From Holophagaceae bacterium (GTDB taxonomy: Bacteria > Acidobacteriota > Holophagae > Holophagales > Holophagaceae): a stretch of DNA of 64,000 bases. Of the stretch, positions 1-9,439 are shown one piece after another. Every line of letters starts with the position of its first letter. Position 1 is the first letter of the stretch. The stretch spans positions 228,977 through 292,976 of the forward strand of contig JADJVL010000005.1 of the NCBI GenBank assembly GCA_016710635.1, given 5' to 3'. The notes beneath the pieces were generated by a model, which did not search any database, was not told the DNA's origin, and saw only the letters and a list, made by a program, of their open reading frames with translations. The position numbers and the translations under genes were made by a program.

Positions 1-589
1 CACCGCAGGAGGCCGCCGGATACACCTGGCCGGCGGGATCCCGGAGCAGGATCGCGCCCCGGTCCGCGTGCAGATGGCTGTGGAGGGCCTCCAGCAGGCC
101 CAGGAGCTGGGATTCCGCCGCCCCCTCCCGGGCCAGATCCGCCGCGACCTGCTCGAGCAGGGCCAGGGCCGCCTGGGCCCGCTGGCCTTCGGTGACGGGC
201 ACGCCGCCGCGGCGCAGCTCCTCGGCGGCGAGCATGAGGGAAGGCACCCAGGGGGCGGTCTCCCGGGCCTGGATGACCACCGCGGGACCCGTTTCCGTGG
301 CGTCGCAGACCTTGATCTTGAGATTGCCCGGCGAAAGCTCGTCCCCGGTGCCGATGGGCGCGGGCGTCGTCAGCTTGGCCCCGTTCAGCCGGGTGCCGTT
401 CTTCGAGCCGAGGTCCTCGGCGAGCCACTGGCCCCGGCTGAACCGCACGCAGGCGTGATGCCGGCTGAGGCTCAGGTCCTCCAGGGCCACGTCGTTGTCG
501 GAAGCGCGGCCCAGCTTGTAGACGCCATGTTCCGGATCCAGGGACACGGAGGGATGGCCAGGAATGACCAGGACGAGTTTCGGGGGCAT
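1..589 (-). CDS. FHA domain protein with GAF-like second domain, C-terminus beyond window
   Basis: The start ATG is at 589-587 and the frame stays open to base 1, so about 196 residues are visible. Residues about 20-75 form an FHA domain, a phosphothreonine-binding module: the GRASDNDV, LSRHHA and GSKNGTRLN signatures are all present. After a linker the frame reads into a helical segment followed by the sequence HLHADRGAILLRD, which resembles the start of a GAF sensor domain. FHA-GAF proteins often continue into a sigma-54 activator, cyclase or phosphatase module, but that part lies outside the window. The gene is transcribed divergently from the kinase array at 743, so it could be a reader of kinase output. 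FHA is certain, GAF is likely, and the output domain is unknown. Confidence 0.8.
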   Translation of the reverse strand, partial: MPPKLVLVIPGHPSVSLDPEHGVYKLGRASDNDVALEDLSLSRHHACVRFSRGQWLAEDLGSKNGTRLNGAKLTTPAPIGTGDELSPGNLKIKVCDATETGPAVVIQARETAPWVPSLMLAAEELRRGGVPVTEGQRAQAALALLEQVAADLAREGAAESQLLGLLEALHSHLHADRGAILLRDPAGQVYPAASCG

Positions 590-742
590 CGCCTACGAAT
601 GTATTAGCACTGCCGGAATTGGGAAGGGCGGATTCGCCGCTTCCGAACCTGCCGCTCCAGGGCCCTACGAAGCCAGGGGCTCCGCCTCCGCCCCCGGCCT
701 GCGTTACCCTTCCCGCACCACCCTTCCCTGAGATCCTCCCCG

Positions 743-3454
743 ATGGCACCTGGCGGCACCTCCTTCGAGCCCGGCGCGCGGCTCGGCCCCTACGAGCTGC
801 AGGAGGAGCTCGGCCACGGCGGCATGGGCGCGGTGTACCGGGCCCGGGACACGCGCCTGCACCGGGACGTGGCGGTGAAGGTGCTGCGCGCGGGGCTGGG
901 GGAGAACGCGGACCGGCTGCGGCGCTTTGAGCAGGAGGCCCGCACCGTGGCCCAGCTCCACCACACGAATGTGCTGGCCATCTTCGATGTGGGCGCCGAG
1001 GACGGCACGCCCTATCTGGTCATGGAGCTGCTGGAGGGGGAAACCCTCCAGTCCCGCCTCAAGCGTGGGCCCCTGCGCCCCCACGAGGCCCTCGACACCG
1101 CCCGGCAGCTGGCCCGGGGCCTCGCCGCCGCCCATGCCCGGGAGATCCTCCACCGGGACCTCAAGCCCGCCAACGTCTTCCTCACCCGGGACGGGCTCGT
1201 GAAGGTCCTCGACTTCGGCCTCGCCAAGCTCATGGTCGAGCAGCCCCGCATGGACGACGCCGAAGCGCCGACCCGCAACCTCCACACCGGCTCCGGCGTG
1301 ATCATGGGCACCGTGGGCTATCTCTCGCCGGAGCAGATCCGGGGCCAGGGCGCGGACAGCCGCAGCGACATCTTCGCCTTCGGCTGCGTCCTCTGGGAGA
1401 TGTGCGTCGGGGAAGCGCCCTTCCAGGGAGCCTCCGACGTGGAGGTGATGCACGCCATCCTGAAGGACGAGCCCCGGGCCGAGCGGTCCCATCCCATCGT
1501 CCCCGGCGGCGTGGACGCCATCCTCTCCCACTGCCTGGAGAAGGATCCCGCCTTCCGCTTCCAGAGCGCCCAGGACCTGCTCTTCGCGCTGGAGGCGACC
1601 ACCGCGGCCACCCAGGGCAGCGACGCGTCCACCCAGACCCTGCTCCGGCCCCGCAGCGGCCCGAATTCCGCGGCCCCTCCGTCCCCCACCGCGCGGCGCG
1701 GCTGGCGGGCCGCGGCCCTCCTCGCCGCGGGCGTGGCCCTCGGCGGCGCCCTCGCGGCCCTGGCCCTCTGGCCCCGGAAGGTGGACATCCCCGAGATCCG
1801 CGGGATCACCTTTTCCGGCCTGGACGATTCGCCCTCCGCCTCCCCGGACGGCCGCACCATCGCCTTCTCCTCCTGGCGGGACGGGCATCCCCGCATCTGG
1901 CTCAAGCAGCTGGACACCGGCAGCGAGGCGGCCCTCACCGGCGGCTCGGACACCCTGCCCCGCTTCTCCCGGGACGGCGCCACCCTGCTCTTCGTCCGCA
2001 ACGAGCCCGAAGGCTCCTCCCTCTACCGCGTGCCGGCCCTGGGGGGCGAAGCGCGCAAGCTCGTCAGCAACGCCGTGGCCGGGGACTTCTCCCCGGACGG
2101 AAGGAATGTGGCCTGGATCCGGTGGGTCCACGAAGGCGGGGTGATCACCAGCATCCTGGGCGTCGCCACCCGGAGCGGCGCCAAGCCAAGGCCCGTCGCC
2201 CGCTTCAGCGGCGTGGCCCTCACGGCTCCCCGCTGGTCCCCGGACGGCGCGCAGATCGCCGTCACCAGCGGCGGCACCGTCGGCCAGACCAGCGCCTTCC
2301 GCGCCCGCATCTACCTGGCGAATCCGGAAAACGGCCGGACGAAGGAGATCGTGCCGCCCTCCAGCGCCGGCACCCTTTCCAGCGTGGCCTGGATCAGCCC
2401 GCAGGCGCTCCTGTTCTGCCAGAGCGAGACCGTGAACCAGGCGGCGGGCAGTTCGGGCCGGGTCTACCGCCTGGACCTCCCCTCCGGCGCCATGGAGGCC
2501 ATCCTCGCGACCCCCAGCAGCCTCAGCCTGGACCTCCTCTCCGGCGGACGGCTCATCTTCGACGCCCGTTCCCCCAAGGAGAACCTGCGGGAATTCCCGG
2601 TGGCCGGCGGGGCGCCCGCCTGGATCACCAAGGGGAACAGCACGGACCGGCAGCCGGTCTTCGCCCCCGATGGCCGCTGGGTCCTCTTCACCAGCAACCG
2701 GGGCGGCAACATGGACCTCTGGGCCGTCTCCCGCATGGATGGCGCCGTGCGGCGGCTCACCGACGATCCCGCCAACGACTGGGACCCGGCCTACTCCCAC
2801 GACGGCAAGCGCATCCTCTGGAGCTCGGACCGGTCGGGCCACTTCGAGATCTGGATGGCGGACGCCGATGGCAGCGGCGCGGTGCAGATCAGCGCCGACG
2901 GCGACGACGCCGAGAATCCCACCATGACCGGCGACGGGGAGTGGGTGGTCTACGCCTCCTTCAACCCCGCCAAGGCCGGCGTGTGGAAGATGCGTCCCGA
3001 CGGCCGGGAGGCCACCCGCCTCGTGGAAGGGGCGGTGAACCTGCCGGAAGCCAGCCCCGACGGCCGCTACGCCCTCTACCAGACCACCCTGGGGCCGGGC
3101 CGCTTCGCCGTGCGGGTGGTGCGGCTCGCCGACGGCGCCCTCGAGCCCAGCCAGATCGAGGTGCAGGCGAGCCAGCGCACGATCTCGGACCTGGGGCGGG
3201 CGCGCTGGGGCCGGGACGGCCGGTCCATCCACTTCATCGCCCAGAACGCCGCCGGGGTGAACGGCATCTTCGTGCAGGATTTCGAGCCCGGCCGGGATGT
3301 CGGCGCCACCCGCAGGCCCCTCCTGGGCTTCGATCCGGACCTGAACACCGAATCCTTCGGGCTGGGACCGGACGGCGCCACCCTGGCGGTGGCGGGCCTG
3401 GACCAGACCTACACCGTCATGATCGCCACCGGCGTGCCGGGACTGAAACGCTAG
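743..3454 (+). CDS. Membrane Ser/Thr protein kinase with TolB/WD40-like propeller (kinase 1)
   Basis: This is a 903-residue Hanks-type kinase. It has a glycine loop GHGGMGAVY at residues 24-32, ATP-anchoring Lys46, catalytic HRDLKPAN at 137-144 with Asp139, DFG at 157-159, and the activation-segment end GTVGYLSPEQ. All catalytic residues are intact. A Pro/Ser-rich juxtamembrane linker leads to one hydrophobic helix at about 323-343. The remaining 550 residues are repeated PDG-type beta-propeller blades ending in GVPGLKR. The expected topology is cytoplasmic kinase and periplasmic propeller. The propeller matches those of kinase 2 and the damaged kinase 6, with shared RQPVF and DLW blades, rather than those of its other neighbours. 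It is the first gene of the array and lies divergent from the FHA gene. The ligand is unknown. Confidence 0.9.
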   Translation: MAPGGTSFEPGARLGPYELQEELGHGGMGAVYRARDTRLHRDVAVKVLRAGLGENADRLRRFEQEARTVAQLHHTNVLAIFDVGAEDGTPYLVMELLEGETLQSRLKRGPLRPHEALDTARQLARGLAAAHAREILHRDLKPANVFLTRDGLVKVLDFGLAKLMVEQPRMDDAEAPTRNLHTGSGVIMGTVGYLSPEQIRGQGADSRSDIFAFGCVLWEMCVGEAPFQGASDVEVMHAILKDEPRAERSHPIVPGGVDAILSHCLEKDPAFRFQSAQDLLFALEATTAATQGSDASTQTLLRPRSGPNSAAPPSPTARRGWRAAALLAAGVALGGALAALALWPRKVDIPEIRGITFSGLDDSPSASPDGRTIAFSSWRDGHPRIWLKQLDTGSEAALTGGSDTLPRFSRDGATLLFVRNEPEGSSLYRVPALGGEARKLVSNAVAGDFSPDGRNVAWIRWVHEGGVITSILGVATRSGAKPRPVARFSGVALTAPRWSPDGAQIAVTSGGTVGQTSAFRARIYLANPENGRTKEIVPPSSAGTLSSVAWISPQALLFCQSETVNQAAGSSGRVYRLDLPSGAMEAILATPSSLSLDLLSGGRLIFDARSPKENLREFPVAGGAPAWITKGNSTDRQPVFAPDGRWVLFTSNRGGNMDLWAVSRMDGAVRRLTDDPANDWDPAYSHDGKRILWSSDRSGHFEIWMADADGSGAVQISADGDDAENPTMTGDGEWVVYASFNPAKAGVWKMRPDGREATRLVEGAVNLPEASPDGRYALYQTTLGPGRFAVRVVRLADGALEPSQIEVQASQRTISDLGRARWGRDGRSIHFIAQNAAGVNGIFVQDFEPGRDVGATRRPLLGFDPDLNTESFGLGPDGATLAVAGLDQTYTVMIATGVPGLKR

Positions 3455-3502
3455 GCAGGCGCTAGACACTCGCCCACCACCCATGAGCCTCGCCCACATC
3501 CC

Positions 3503-6211
3503 ATGACCCTCGTCCCCGGCACCCGACTCGGCCCCTATGAAGTCCTCGCACCCCTCGGCGCGGGGAGCATGGGGGAGGTGTATCGCGCCAGGGACGGCCG
3601 CCTCGGCCGCGACGTGGCGGTGAAGATCCTGCCCCGGGCCTTCGTCGAGGACGAGACCCGGTTGCGCCGCTTCAACCTGGAGGCGAAGGCCGTCGCCGCC
3701 CTCAGCCATCCCAACATCCTGAGCCTCTTCGATACGGGGACCGTGGAGGGCCTGCCCTACCTCGTCATGGAGCTGCTGGACGGCGGCACCCTGCGGCAAC
3801 GGCTGGACCAGGGGCTGCCGACGCCGCGGCGCGCGGTGGAGATCGCGGCACAGATCGCGAACGGCCTCTTCGCCGCCCACGAAAAGGGCATCGTCCACCG
3901 GGACCTCAAGCCCGAGAACATCTTCCTGACCCAGGGCGGCCAGGTGAAGATCCTCGACTTCGGCCTCGCCAAGCTGATGCCCGCCGTGGCCCTGCCCGCC
4001 GGCGGCGATGCCACGGATCCCGGCCTCGCCTCGGCGCCGGAGGGCACCCTCGCCGGGGTCATGGTGGGGTCCATCAACTACATGTCCCCGGAGCACGCGA
4101 AGGCCGGCGACGTGGATCCCCGCTCCGACATCTTCTCCCTCGGCGTGATCCTCTACGAGATGCTCGCCGGGCACCGCCCCTTCGAAGGCGGCAGCCCGGT
4201 GGAGGTCCTCACCGCGATGCTGCGGGACGACCCGCCGCCCCCTACGCCGCCGAAGGGCGCGCTGCCCGCGGGCCTGGGCGGGCTGGTGCTCCACTGCCTG
4301 GAGAAGGCGCCGGAGAACCGCTTCCAGTCCGCGAAGGACCTGGCCTACGACCTGGAAGGCTTGGCTGCGGCCGGCAGCCAGGATGGCGCCGAGGCCTCTC
4401 TCCCAGTGGACCCGAAGCGGCGCTTCCCCGCGTTGCCCCGTCCTGTCCTCGCCACCCTCGCCCTGCTGGCCCTCGCCGCCGCCGGCGCGGCGGGCCATTT
4501 CTGGAAGCGGCCCGTGGCCGAATCCCGGGGAAGGGTGCGGTACATCAGCTATTCGGGCCACGACACTTCGCCCGCGGCCTCCCCGGACGGACGCACCCTG
4601 GCCTTCTGCTCCGACCGGGACGGCACGCCCCGCATCTGGCTGAAGCAGTTGAAGGGAGGCAGCGAAATCGCCCTCACCACCGGCCCCGACGACTTCCCCC
4701 GCTTCTCCCCGGACGGCGGCACCCTGCTCTTCACCCGCACCCAGGGCGGCCGGAGCGACCTCTACAAGGTGGCGGTGCTGGGCGGGGAGCCAAGAAAGCT
4801 GGTGGAGGACGCCGCCGACGGGGACTGGTCCCCGGACGGCCGGCGCATCGTCTTCATGCGGTGGCGGCAGGAGGCCGACCGCACCGCTTCCATGATCGCC
4901 CTCGCCGATGCGGACGGCGGCAGCCAGCGGGAAATCGCGCGCCTCACCCAGTCGCGGCTGCTCGCCCATCCCCGCTGGTCCCCGGACGGGCGCACCCTCG
5001 CCATCAGCGGCGGCGCCCAGCAGGCGGGGGAGCCCCAGTCCATCCTGCTGCTGGACGCCGATGGCCGGAACATGCGCACCCTGCAGCCCCTGCGCTCCGT
5101 GGGTTTCGTGTCCGCGGTGGCGTGGCTGGGGCCCACCGAGCTGCTCTATTCCCAGGCCGAATCCGTGGTGGGGGACAGCGCGGGCTCCTCCGCCAACATC
5201 ATCCGCCAGGACATCCGTGGCGGGCGCCCCCGCGCCATCCTCTGGAGCCCTCACAGCTGCCTCCTCCTCGACCTCGCAGGTCCCGGGCGACTCGTCTTCG
5301 ACGCCCGTTCCCCAAGGCAGAACCTGCAGGAACTCCCCCTCGACGGAAAGGGCGGCGGCCGCTGGCTCTCCCGGGGCAACGGCACCGACCGCCAGCCCGT
5401 CTTCACCCCCGACGGCGCCTGGGTGGCCTTTTCCTCCAACCGTTCCGGCAATCTGGACCTCTGGTCGATCTCCACCGTGGACGGCACCGTGCGGCACCTC
5501 ACCGACGACGAGGCCGAGGACTGGGACCCGGGTTTCACCCCGGACGGGAAGCACCTGCTCTGGAGCTCCAACCGCTCGGGCCACTTCGAGATCTGGATCG
5601 CCAACGCCGACGGCAGCGAGGCCCGCCAGCTGAGCCGGGACGGGGCCGACGCGGAGAATCCCACCGCCACCCGGGACGGCCGCTGGATCGTCTACAAGTC
5701 CGGCCATCCCCAGAACCTGGGCCTGTGGAAGATCCACCCGGATGGCACCGGACCCACCCAGCTCGTGCCCGGCAACATCGGCCTGCCGGAGGTGTCCCCG
5801 GATGGCCGCCACGCCCTCTACCGCATCAGCCCGGGTCCCCGCAGCTTCTCCATCCGGGTCGTCGAGATCGAGAGCGGCAAGGTGCTGCCCTTCCACATCG
5901 ACATCGAGGTGGTGAAGGTCACCCCGGCCACCCTGGGCCGCGCCCGGTGGACGCCCGATGGCCGCGCCATCGTCTTCACCGCCCAGGACGCCCGGGGCGT
6001 GAACGGGCTCTTCGAGAAGGCCTTTGTTCCGGAAGGCGGCGATCCCAGCAGCCGGAAAGCCCTGGCGGCCTTCGATTCCGAGCGGATCACGGAATCCTTC
6101 GGGATCTCCCCGGACGGGACCCGGGTCGTGGTCGCCGGGTGGGAGCAGCTGTTCAGCCTCATGAGCGCCGAGGAAGTGCCCGGCCTGCCCGTCCCGCGCC
6201 GGGGACCGTGA
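3503..6211 (+). CDS. Membrane Ser/Thr protein kinase with TolB/WD40-like propeller (kinase 2)
   Basis: The product has 902 residues. Key kinase positions are the glycine loop GAGSMGEVY, Lys41, Asp134 in HRDLKPEN, and DFG at 152-154. The activation segment reads GSINYMSPEH instead of GTxGYMSPEQ, a small departure that may alter regulation. A hydrophobic helix at about 313-333 is followed by a TolB-like propeller with strongly repeated blades (SPDGRT, RQPVFTPDG, SSNRSGNLDLW, SSNRSGHFEIW). The propeller is clearly paralogous to that of kinase 1 and the gene starts 48 bp after it, so the two probably arose by tandem duplication and are cotranscribed. The C-terminus is EVPGLPVPRRGP. Confidence 0.9.
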   Translation: MTLVPGTRLGPYEVLAPLGAGSMGEVYRARDGRLGRDVAVKILPRAFVEDETRLRRFNLEAKAVAALSHPNILSLFDTGTVEGLPYLVMELLDGGTLRQRLDQGLPTPRRAVEIAAQIANGLFAAHEKGIVHRDLKPENIFLTQGGQVKILDFGLAKLMPAVALPAGGDATDPGLASAPEGTLAGVMVGSINYMSPEHAKAGDVDPRSDIFSLGVILYEMLAGHRPFEGGSPVEVLTAMLRDDPPPPTPPKGALPAGLGGLVLHCLEKAPENRFQSAKDLAYDLEGLAAAGSQDGAEASLPVDPKRRFPALPRPVLATLALLALAAAGAAGHFWKRPVAESRGRVRYISYSGHDTSPAASPDGRTLAFCSDRDGTPRIWLKQLKGGSEIALTTGPDDFPRFSPDGGTLLFTRTQGGRSDLYKVAVLGGEPRKLVEDAADGDWSPDGRRIVFMRWRQEADRTASMIALADADGGSQREIARLTQSRLLAHPRWSPDGRTLAISGGAQQAGEPQSILLLDADGRNMRTLQPLRSVGFVSAVAWLGPTELLYSQAESVVGDSAGSSANIIRQDIRGGRPRAILWSPHSCLLLDLAGPGRLVFDARSPRQNLQELPLDGKGGGRWLSRGNGTDRQPVFTPDGAWVAFSSNRSGNLDLWSISTVDGTVRHLTDDEAEDWDPGFTPDGKHLLWSSNRSGHFEIWIANADGSEARQLSRDGADAENPTATRDGRWIVYKSGHPQNLGLWKIHPDGTGPTQLVPGNIGLPEVSPDGRHALYRISPGPRSFSIRVVEIESGKVLPFHIDIEVVKVTPATLGRARWTPDGRAIVFTAQDARGVNGLFEKAFVPEGGDPSSRKALAAFDSERITESFGISPDGTRVVVAGWEQLFSLMSAEEVPGLPVPRRGP

Positions 6212-6263
6212 GGGTCCGGAAGCCTTCCGGCGATTCGGGGACCCGGGGCGGCGACCCGGACAG

Positions 6264-6269
6264 TAGGAT
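6264..6269 (+). promoter_or_regulatory. Putative -10 element for kinase 3 (TAGGAT)
   Basis: CAGTAGGAT lies 16 bases before the kinase 3 ATG. A near-copy, CAGTAGCAT, lies at exactly the same distance before kinase 4 (9419-9424), although the flanking DNA differs. No good -35 is visible. If used, the leader would be under 12 nt, so translation would be nearly leaderless. This is a motif-based guess. Confidence 0.35.
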
Positions 6270-6284
6270 AAGGGCCACCGCCCC

Positions 6285-8849
6285 ATGAGCCTGCAACCCG
6301 GAACGAAGCTCGGACCCTACGAGATCCTCGCCCCCCTGGGCGAGGGGAGCATGGGCGAGGTGTGGAAGGCCAAGGACACCAAGCTCGACCGTTTCGTCGC
6401 CATCAAGGTCCTGCCCGGCCACCTCGCGGCGCACCCCGAAGCCCTGGCGCGCTTCGAGCGCGAAGCCAAGGCCCTGGCGGCCCTCCAGCATCCGAACGTG
6501 ATGGGCATCTTCGATTTCGCCGCCGAAGGGGACTTCAGCTACGCCGTCATGGAGCTCCTGGAAGGCGAGACCCTGCGGGCGGTCATCGACCGCGGTCCCC
6601 TCGCCCACCGCCGGGCCGTGGAGATCGCCGGGCAGATCGCCCTGGGCCTGGCGGCGGCCCATGGCAAGGGGATCATCCACCGGGACCTCAAGCCCGAAAA
6701 CGTCTTCGTACTGCGGGACGGCCGGGTGAAGCTGCTGGACTTCGGCCTCGCCAAGACCCACGCCGCCCTCGCCCGGGTGGACGCGGGCACCTTGCCCACC
6801 ACCGCCGCCCCGGGCACCGCCGAGGGCGCCATGCTCGGCACCGTGGGCTACATGAGCCCGGAGCAGGCCCGGGGCGAACCGGCGGACGCGCGCTCGGACA
6901 TCTTCTCCTTCGGCTGCCTGCTCTACGAACTGGTGGCGGGACACCGGCCCTTCGAAGGCGCCACCGCCGTGGACGTCCTCCACGGCATCCTGCACGCGGA
7001 CGTGGCCCTCGACGAGACGGACCTCTCCCCGGGCCTGCGGCGCATCCTCCAGCACTGCCTGGACAAGAACCCCGCCCAGCGCTTCCAGAGCGCGCAGGAT
7101 CTGGCCTTCGCCCTGGAATCGAGCGTGAGCACGACCCGGGACCCCGGCTCCCTGGCGCCCCGGGGGATGCTGTCGCGGCCGCCGGGCCGGTCCAGACTGC
7201 GGCCCCTGCTGCTGGGCGCCGTCCTCCTGGTGGCCGGGGCCGGCGCCGGGGCCTGGGCCGCCCACCACCTGCTGCAGAAGCCGCTGCCGAGCTTCCGCCG
7301 GATCACTTTCCGCCGGGGCAACGTGCTGCACGCGCGCTTCACCCCGGACGGCCAGAACGTGGTCTACTCCGCCGCCTGGGACGGCCGGCCGACGGAGATC
7401 TTCCTGTCCCGGGCCGATGGTTCGGGCTCGCGCCCCCTGGGCATCACCGGCGCCACGGTCCAGTCCGTGAACGCCAAGGGCGACCTGCTGGTGATCCTCA
7501 AGCCCGGCGCCCTCTCGGCCACCACCGCCGGCGCGGGGACCCTGGCCCAGGCCACCCTCGATGGCGGCGCCCCCCGGGAGCTCCTGGAGCGGGTCTGGAG
7601 CGCGGACTATGGCCCCGATGGCAAGGGTTTCGCCGCGGCCTACCAGGCCAGCGAAGGCGGCCCCTTCCGGCTGGACTACCCCCTCGGCACACGGCTTCTG
7701 GAGTCCCCCGGCGTGCCCCTCACCTCCATCCGGGTTTCGCCGAAGGGCGACCTGGTGGCCCTCGCGGTGAACGATCCCGGCGCCTCCGTGCTGATGGTGG
7801 TGGACCTGCAGGGACACAGCCGGGTGCTCTACCGGGCGGTGCGGAGCAGCGAGGCCGACCTCGCCTGGGCGCCGGACGGTTCCAGGCTCTACATCATGGA
7901 CGGCGAATCCCTCGTGGCCGTGGCCATGGACGGGACCGCCCGCCGCATCCACAACGATTCCACCCTCTCCGCCGTCCACCACGTCTCCTCCAGCGGACGG
8001 ATGCTGGTGGAGCGGGAGGTCATCCGGCGCACCACCCTGGTGCGCCGGGACGGCCAGGAGACCAGCCTCGGCTGGCAGGAGTTCACCCGCCTCGTGGATC
8101 TTTCCCGGGACGGTGACTGGGCCCTGCTGGATGAAAGCGGCGGGCGCCTCGGACCCGGCGGCCAGCCCCTGCTGCGCCGCACCGACGGCAGTCCACCCAA
8201 GCTCCTCGAGCCCGGCGTCCCCTTGGCCCTCAGCCCCGACGGGCAGCAGGTGCTCATCCGCCTCCACGACCGGCCCGCCAGGCTGCGCCTGGTGCCCACC
8301 GGCGCGGGGGTCTCCCGGGACCTGGCCCTGGTGGGCTGGGACCTGCTCGAAGGCGCCTTCGCTCCGGACGGGGCCACCGTCTACGCCGTGGGCCGCCAGG
8401 GGGAAGGCCCCACCCGCATCCTGGCCTTTCCCCTGGCCGGCGGCCCGGGGACGGTGCTGGCCTCGCCCCTGCCGCGCTTCGAGGAGATCACCCCGGACGG
8501 ACGCCAGTTCGTGGCCCTGGATGACCAGCGGCGCATCCTGCTGGCGCCAGTCTCCGGGGGCCCCGCCGCCCCCGCCGCCGGCGCCCTCGAGGACGGGGAC
8601 TTCCTGGTCGGCTGGAACCTCGGCGGCGAACTGCGGGTGGCCCACGCGGTGGACGCGGCGCGCCTCCGCCTCGACCTCCTGGACCTTCGGAGCGGCCAGC
8701 GCAGGACCTGGATGACCCTGGCGCCGCCGGATCCCACCGGCGCCGTGCGCATCCGCGCCGCCAAGGCGACCCTGGACGGCCGCACCGTCGCCTTCACCAC
8801 GGGGCTGGTGGACGTTTCGGACCTGCTCGTCGTCGATGGGCTGAAGTAG
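6285..8849 (+). CDS. Membrane Ser/Thr protein kinase with propeller-like sensor (kinase 3)
   Basis: The product has 854 residues and the active site is complete: GEGSMGEVW loop, Lys41, Asp134 in HRDLKPEN, DFG at 152-154, and GTVGYMSPEQ. There is one hydrophobic helix at about 307-326. The extracytoplasmic part begins with FRRGNVLHARFTPDG, a signature shared with kinases 4 and 8, so this is a second propeller class distinct from kinases 1 and 2. It ends VSDLLVVDGLK, the array-wide C-terminal motif (S-D-L, two or three hydrophobics, GL). The gene is separated from kinase 2 by 73 bp with its own putative -10, and the globin gene runs toward it from the other strand. Confidence 0.9.
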   Translation: MSLQPGTKLGPYEILAPLGEGSMGEVWKAKDTKLDRFVAIKVLPGHLAAHPEALARFEREAKALAALQHPNVMGIFDFAAEGDFSYAVMELLEGETLRAVIDRGPLAHRRAVEIAGQIALGLAAAHGKGIIHRDLKPENVFVLRDGRVKLLDFGLAKTHAALARVDAGTLPTTAAPGTAEGAMLGTVGYMSPEQARGEPADARSDIFSFGCLLYELVAGHRPFEGATAVDVLHGILHADVALDETDLSPGLRRILQHCLDKNPAQRFQSAQDLAFALESSVSTTRDPGSLAPRGMLSRPPGRSRLRPLLLGAVLLVAGAGAGAWAAHHLLQKPLPSFRRITFRRGNVLHARFTPDGQNVVYSAAWDGRPTEIFLSRADGSGSRPLGITGATVQSVNAKGDLLVILKPGALSATTAGAGTLAQATLDGGAPRELLERVWSADYGPDGKGFAAAYQASEGGPFRLDYPLGTRLLESPGVPLTSIRVSPKGDLVALAVNDPGASVLMVVDLQGHSRVLYRAVRSSEADLAWAPDGSRLYIMDGESLVAVAMDGTARRIHNDSTLSAVHHVSSSGRMLVEREVIRRTTLVRRDGQETSLGWQEFTRLVDLSRDGDWALLDESGGRLGPGGQPLLRRTDGSPPKLLEPGVPLALSPDGQQVLIRLHDRPARLRLVPTGAGVSRDLALVGWDLLEGAFAPDGATVYAVGRQGEGPTRILAFPLAGGPGTVLASPLPRFEEITPDGRQFVALDDQRRILLAPVSGGPAAPAAGALEDGDFLVGWNLGGELRVAHAVDAARLRLDLLDLRSGQRRTWMTLAPPDPTGAVRIRAAKATLDGRTVAFTTGLVDVSDLLVVDGLK

Positions 8850-8878
8850 CCGGTCAGCTTCACGCCCCGCGCCTGCTG

Positions 8879-9292
8879 TCAGTCGTTGTAGCGGGAGCAG
8901 AGGTACCCGATGCCCACGCCCATCACCTTCTCCCAGGCCTGCTCCACCGCCGGCGACACCTCGGGATCGCACATCCGCACCGTCGCCAGCAGGCTGTCGA
9001 GCCACAGGTCGTAGTACTCCGCGCCCACCGCCAGCTGCTTGGAGCCGTGGCGCTGGGCGAGCTCCGTCAGGTAGCTCGGCGGGCCGCTGCCCTCGTCCCG
9101 GGCCGCCCGGAGCATCAGGTTCAGCGAGGAGTGCAGCGCCTGCTTCTGCTTCACGAAATCCGTGCGGGCGAACTTCTCCGCGACCTTCGGGGAGGACGCG
9201 AGGAAGTGCTCGTAGAAAAGGTCCAGGAAGTCCGGATTCTCCGTGCAGCGCCCGAGGCTCTTGCCGAAGGTCTGCAGCGTGGCTTCGTCCAT
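8879..9292 (-). CDS. Single-domain bacterial globin
   Basis: The product is 137 residues, the normal length of a free-standing globin. The helical pattern includes FYEHFLASSPKVAEKF (the B/C and CD region) and LAQRHGSKQLAVGAEYYDLW, where His82 sits in the usual proximal (F8) haem-ligand context. No reductase domain follows, so this is not a flavohaemoglobin. It probably binds haem and a diatomic gas (O2, NO or CO) in the cytoplasm. It is the only leftward gene inside the kinase array and lies tail to tail with kinase 3 (29 bp gap). Globin is a confident call; whether it is a sensor, an oxygen carrier or an NO-detoxifying protein cannot be told. Confidence 0.85.
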   Translation of the reverse strand: MDEATLQTFGKSLGRCTENPDFLDLFYEHFLASSPKVAEKFARTDFVKQKQALHSSLNLMLRAARDEGSGPPSYLTELAQRHGSKQLAVGAEYYDLWLDSLLATVRMCDPEVSPAVEQAWEKVMGVGIGYLCSRYND

Positions 9293-9418
9293 GGCGGCCC
9301 CCTGCCCTGAATCCTAGCGGCCGCCCCCCGGTTCTGCATCACAGGGCTTCCGGAGGTCCGAAGGCGCGCCGGAAACCCGGACGCCACGCATCTTCCTCCC
9401 GGCTGGGCACCGGGGCAG

Positions 9419-9424
9419 TAGCAT
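9419..9424 (+). promoter_or_regulatory. Putative -10 element for kinase 4 (TAGCAT)
   Basis: CAGTAGCAT sits 16 bases upstream of the kinase 4 ATG, the same spacing and core as before kinase 3. It would drive the six-gene ATGA-linked kinase operon starting at 9440. No clear -35 is seen. Confidence 0.35.
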
Positions 9425-9439
9425 TGAGTCCACCCTCCC

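Noticed and set aside
704..6286. 1860-codon open frame on the minus strand across kinases 1 and 2, and similar long antisense frames under the other kinases
   Set aside because: High-GC codon bias removes stops from the antisense frames. The sequence is Gly/Ala/Arg/Pro low complexity with no domains, while the plus strand encodes complete kinases.
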